From an uncultured Clostridia bacterium (GTDB lineage: Bacteria > Bacillota > Clostridia > Christensenellales > Aristaeellaceae), in contig CAKTTM010000100.1 in NCBI GenBank assembly GCA_934615145.1, forward strand, positions 1-6,772: a stretch of 6,772 nt of DNA, in the 5' to 3' direction. The notes under the pieces are model-generated. The model was given only the letters and a program-made list of their open reading frames with translations. It ran no database searches and had not been told where the DNA came from. Position numbers and translations under genes: made by a program. Positions 6,312 to 6,772 of this stretch are shown piece by piece. Each line of letters begins with the position of its first letter. Position 1 is the stretch's first letter.

Positions 6312-6772
6312 ATGAAGAAGACTGTATACGCAGGCAGGCTGCCCATTGGCGGCCACCACCCGGTCAGCGTGCAGACCATGACCAATACCCCCACCGAGGA
6401 TGTGGCGGCCACCAGCGCCCAGATACGCGCCCTGGCAGAGGCCGGCGCCGATCTGGTGCGGGTCTCTGTCTATGACATGGACTGTGCCATGGCCGTACGC
6501 GCCCTGGTGGATCAAAGCCCGGTGCCATTGGTTGCCGATATCCACTTTGACGCCAGCCTGGCTGTCAAATCCATCGAGCAGGGCATTTCTAAGCTGCGCA
6601 TCAACCCGGGCAATATTGGTGATGACAGCAAGGTGCGCATGGTGGCCGACAGCGCCAAGGCGCATCAGGTGCCCATCCGCGTCGGTGTGAACACTGGCTC
6701 CCTGCCAAAGGACATCCTGGTGCGCTTTGGCGGCCCCAGCGCAGAGGCACTGGTGGCCTCGGCCGAGCGCCA
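6312..6772 (+). CDS. ispG: 4-hydroxy-3-methylbut-2-en-1-yl diphosphate synthase, N-terminal part (3' end outside window)
   Basis: IspG (GcpE) reduces MEcPP to HMBPP near the end of the MEP pathway, using an iron-sulfur cluster and ferredoxin or flavodoxin. The first 153 codons are present and the window then ends. Family motifs in the TIM-barrel domain are PIGG (11-14), VSVQTMTNT (18-26), EAGADLVRVSV (43-53), PLVADIHFD (72-80), KLRINPGNIG (94-103) and PIRVGVNTGSLP (121-132). The C-terminal domain with the cluster-binding Cys lies outside the window. The ATG is two bases after the rseP stop and has no clear Shine-Dalgarno, which suggests coupling to rseP. With dxr three genes away in the same run, this operon supplies two MEP steps. 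Rnf-linked ferredoxin chemistry upstream may be relevant to its electron supply, but that is inference. Confidence 0.96.
   Translation, partial: MKKTVYAGRLPIGGHHPVSVQTMTNTPTEDVAATSAQIRALAEAGADLVRVSVYDMDCAMAVRALVDQSPVPLVADIHFDASLAVKSIEQGISKLRINPGNIGDDSKVRMVADSAKAHQVPIRVGVNTGSLPKDILVRFGGPSAEALVASAER

Overview
The window reads as a stretch of core chromosome from a G+C-rich (about 60% by eye) anaerobic bacterium. It is most likely a member of the Clostridia in the broad sense (Bacillota). The evidence is an Rnf complex with a clostridial-type RnfB, the gene order frr - uppS - cdsA - dxr - rseP - ispG usual in that group, strong AGGAGG-type ribosome binding sites and a SigA-like promoter. The exact order or family cannot be fixed from the sequence. 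All convincing genes lie on the + strand. I see no mobile element, CRISPR array, tRNA or rRNA.

Layout. Positions 1-1700 hold the end of an rnf operon: the last 100 codons of rnfE, then rnfA and rnfB. This matches the tail of the common order rnfCDGEAB. Rnf couples electron flow between reduced ferredoxin and NAD+ to ion pumping across the membrane. The operon ends in a 12-bp hairpin at 1727-1754. A near-consensus promoter with a 17-bp spacer (1771-1799) then opens a second operon: frr (ribosome recycling), an unrecognised 69-codon gene, uppS, cdsA, dxr, rseP and the first 153 codons of ispG. Genes in this operon are packed with overlaps of 1, 8 and 4 bases or gaps of 2 to 15 bases, so translational coupling is likely.

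How the genes fit together. Dxr and IspG are steps of the MEP (non-mevalonate) isoprenoid pathway. UppS would polymerise its product IPP into the C55 lipid carrier for cell-wall synthesis. CdsA makes CDP-diacylglycerol for phospholipids, and RseP is a site-2 intramembrane protease. The operon therefore joins envelope-lipid supply to translation recycling.

The main anomaly is in uppS. Its two halves are each well conserved but lie in different frames, and about 18 residues expected between them are absent, a net loss of about 55 bp. As written the gene cannot make a working enzyme. This is either a real deletion, with an intact copy needed elsewhere, or an assembly artefact. The small gene between frr and uppS is the only other part I could not assign. 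I did not find evidence for a novel system in this window.
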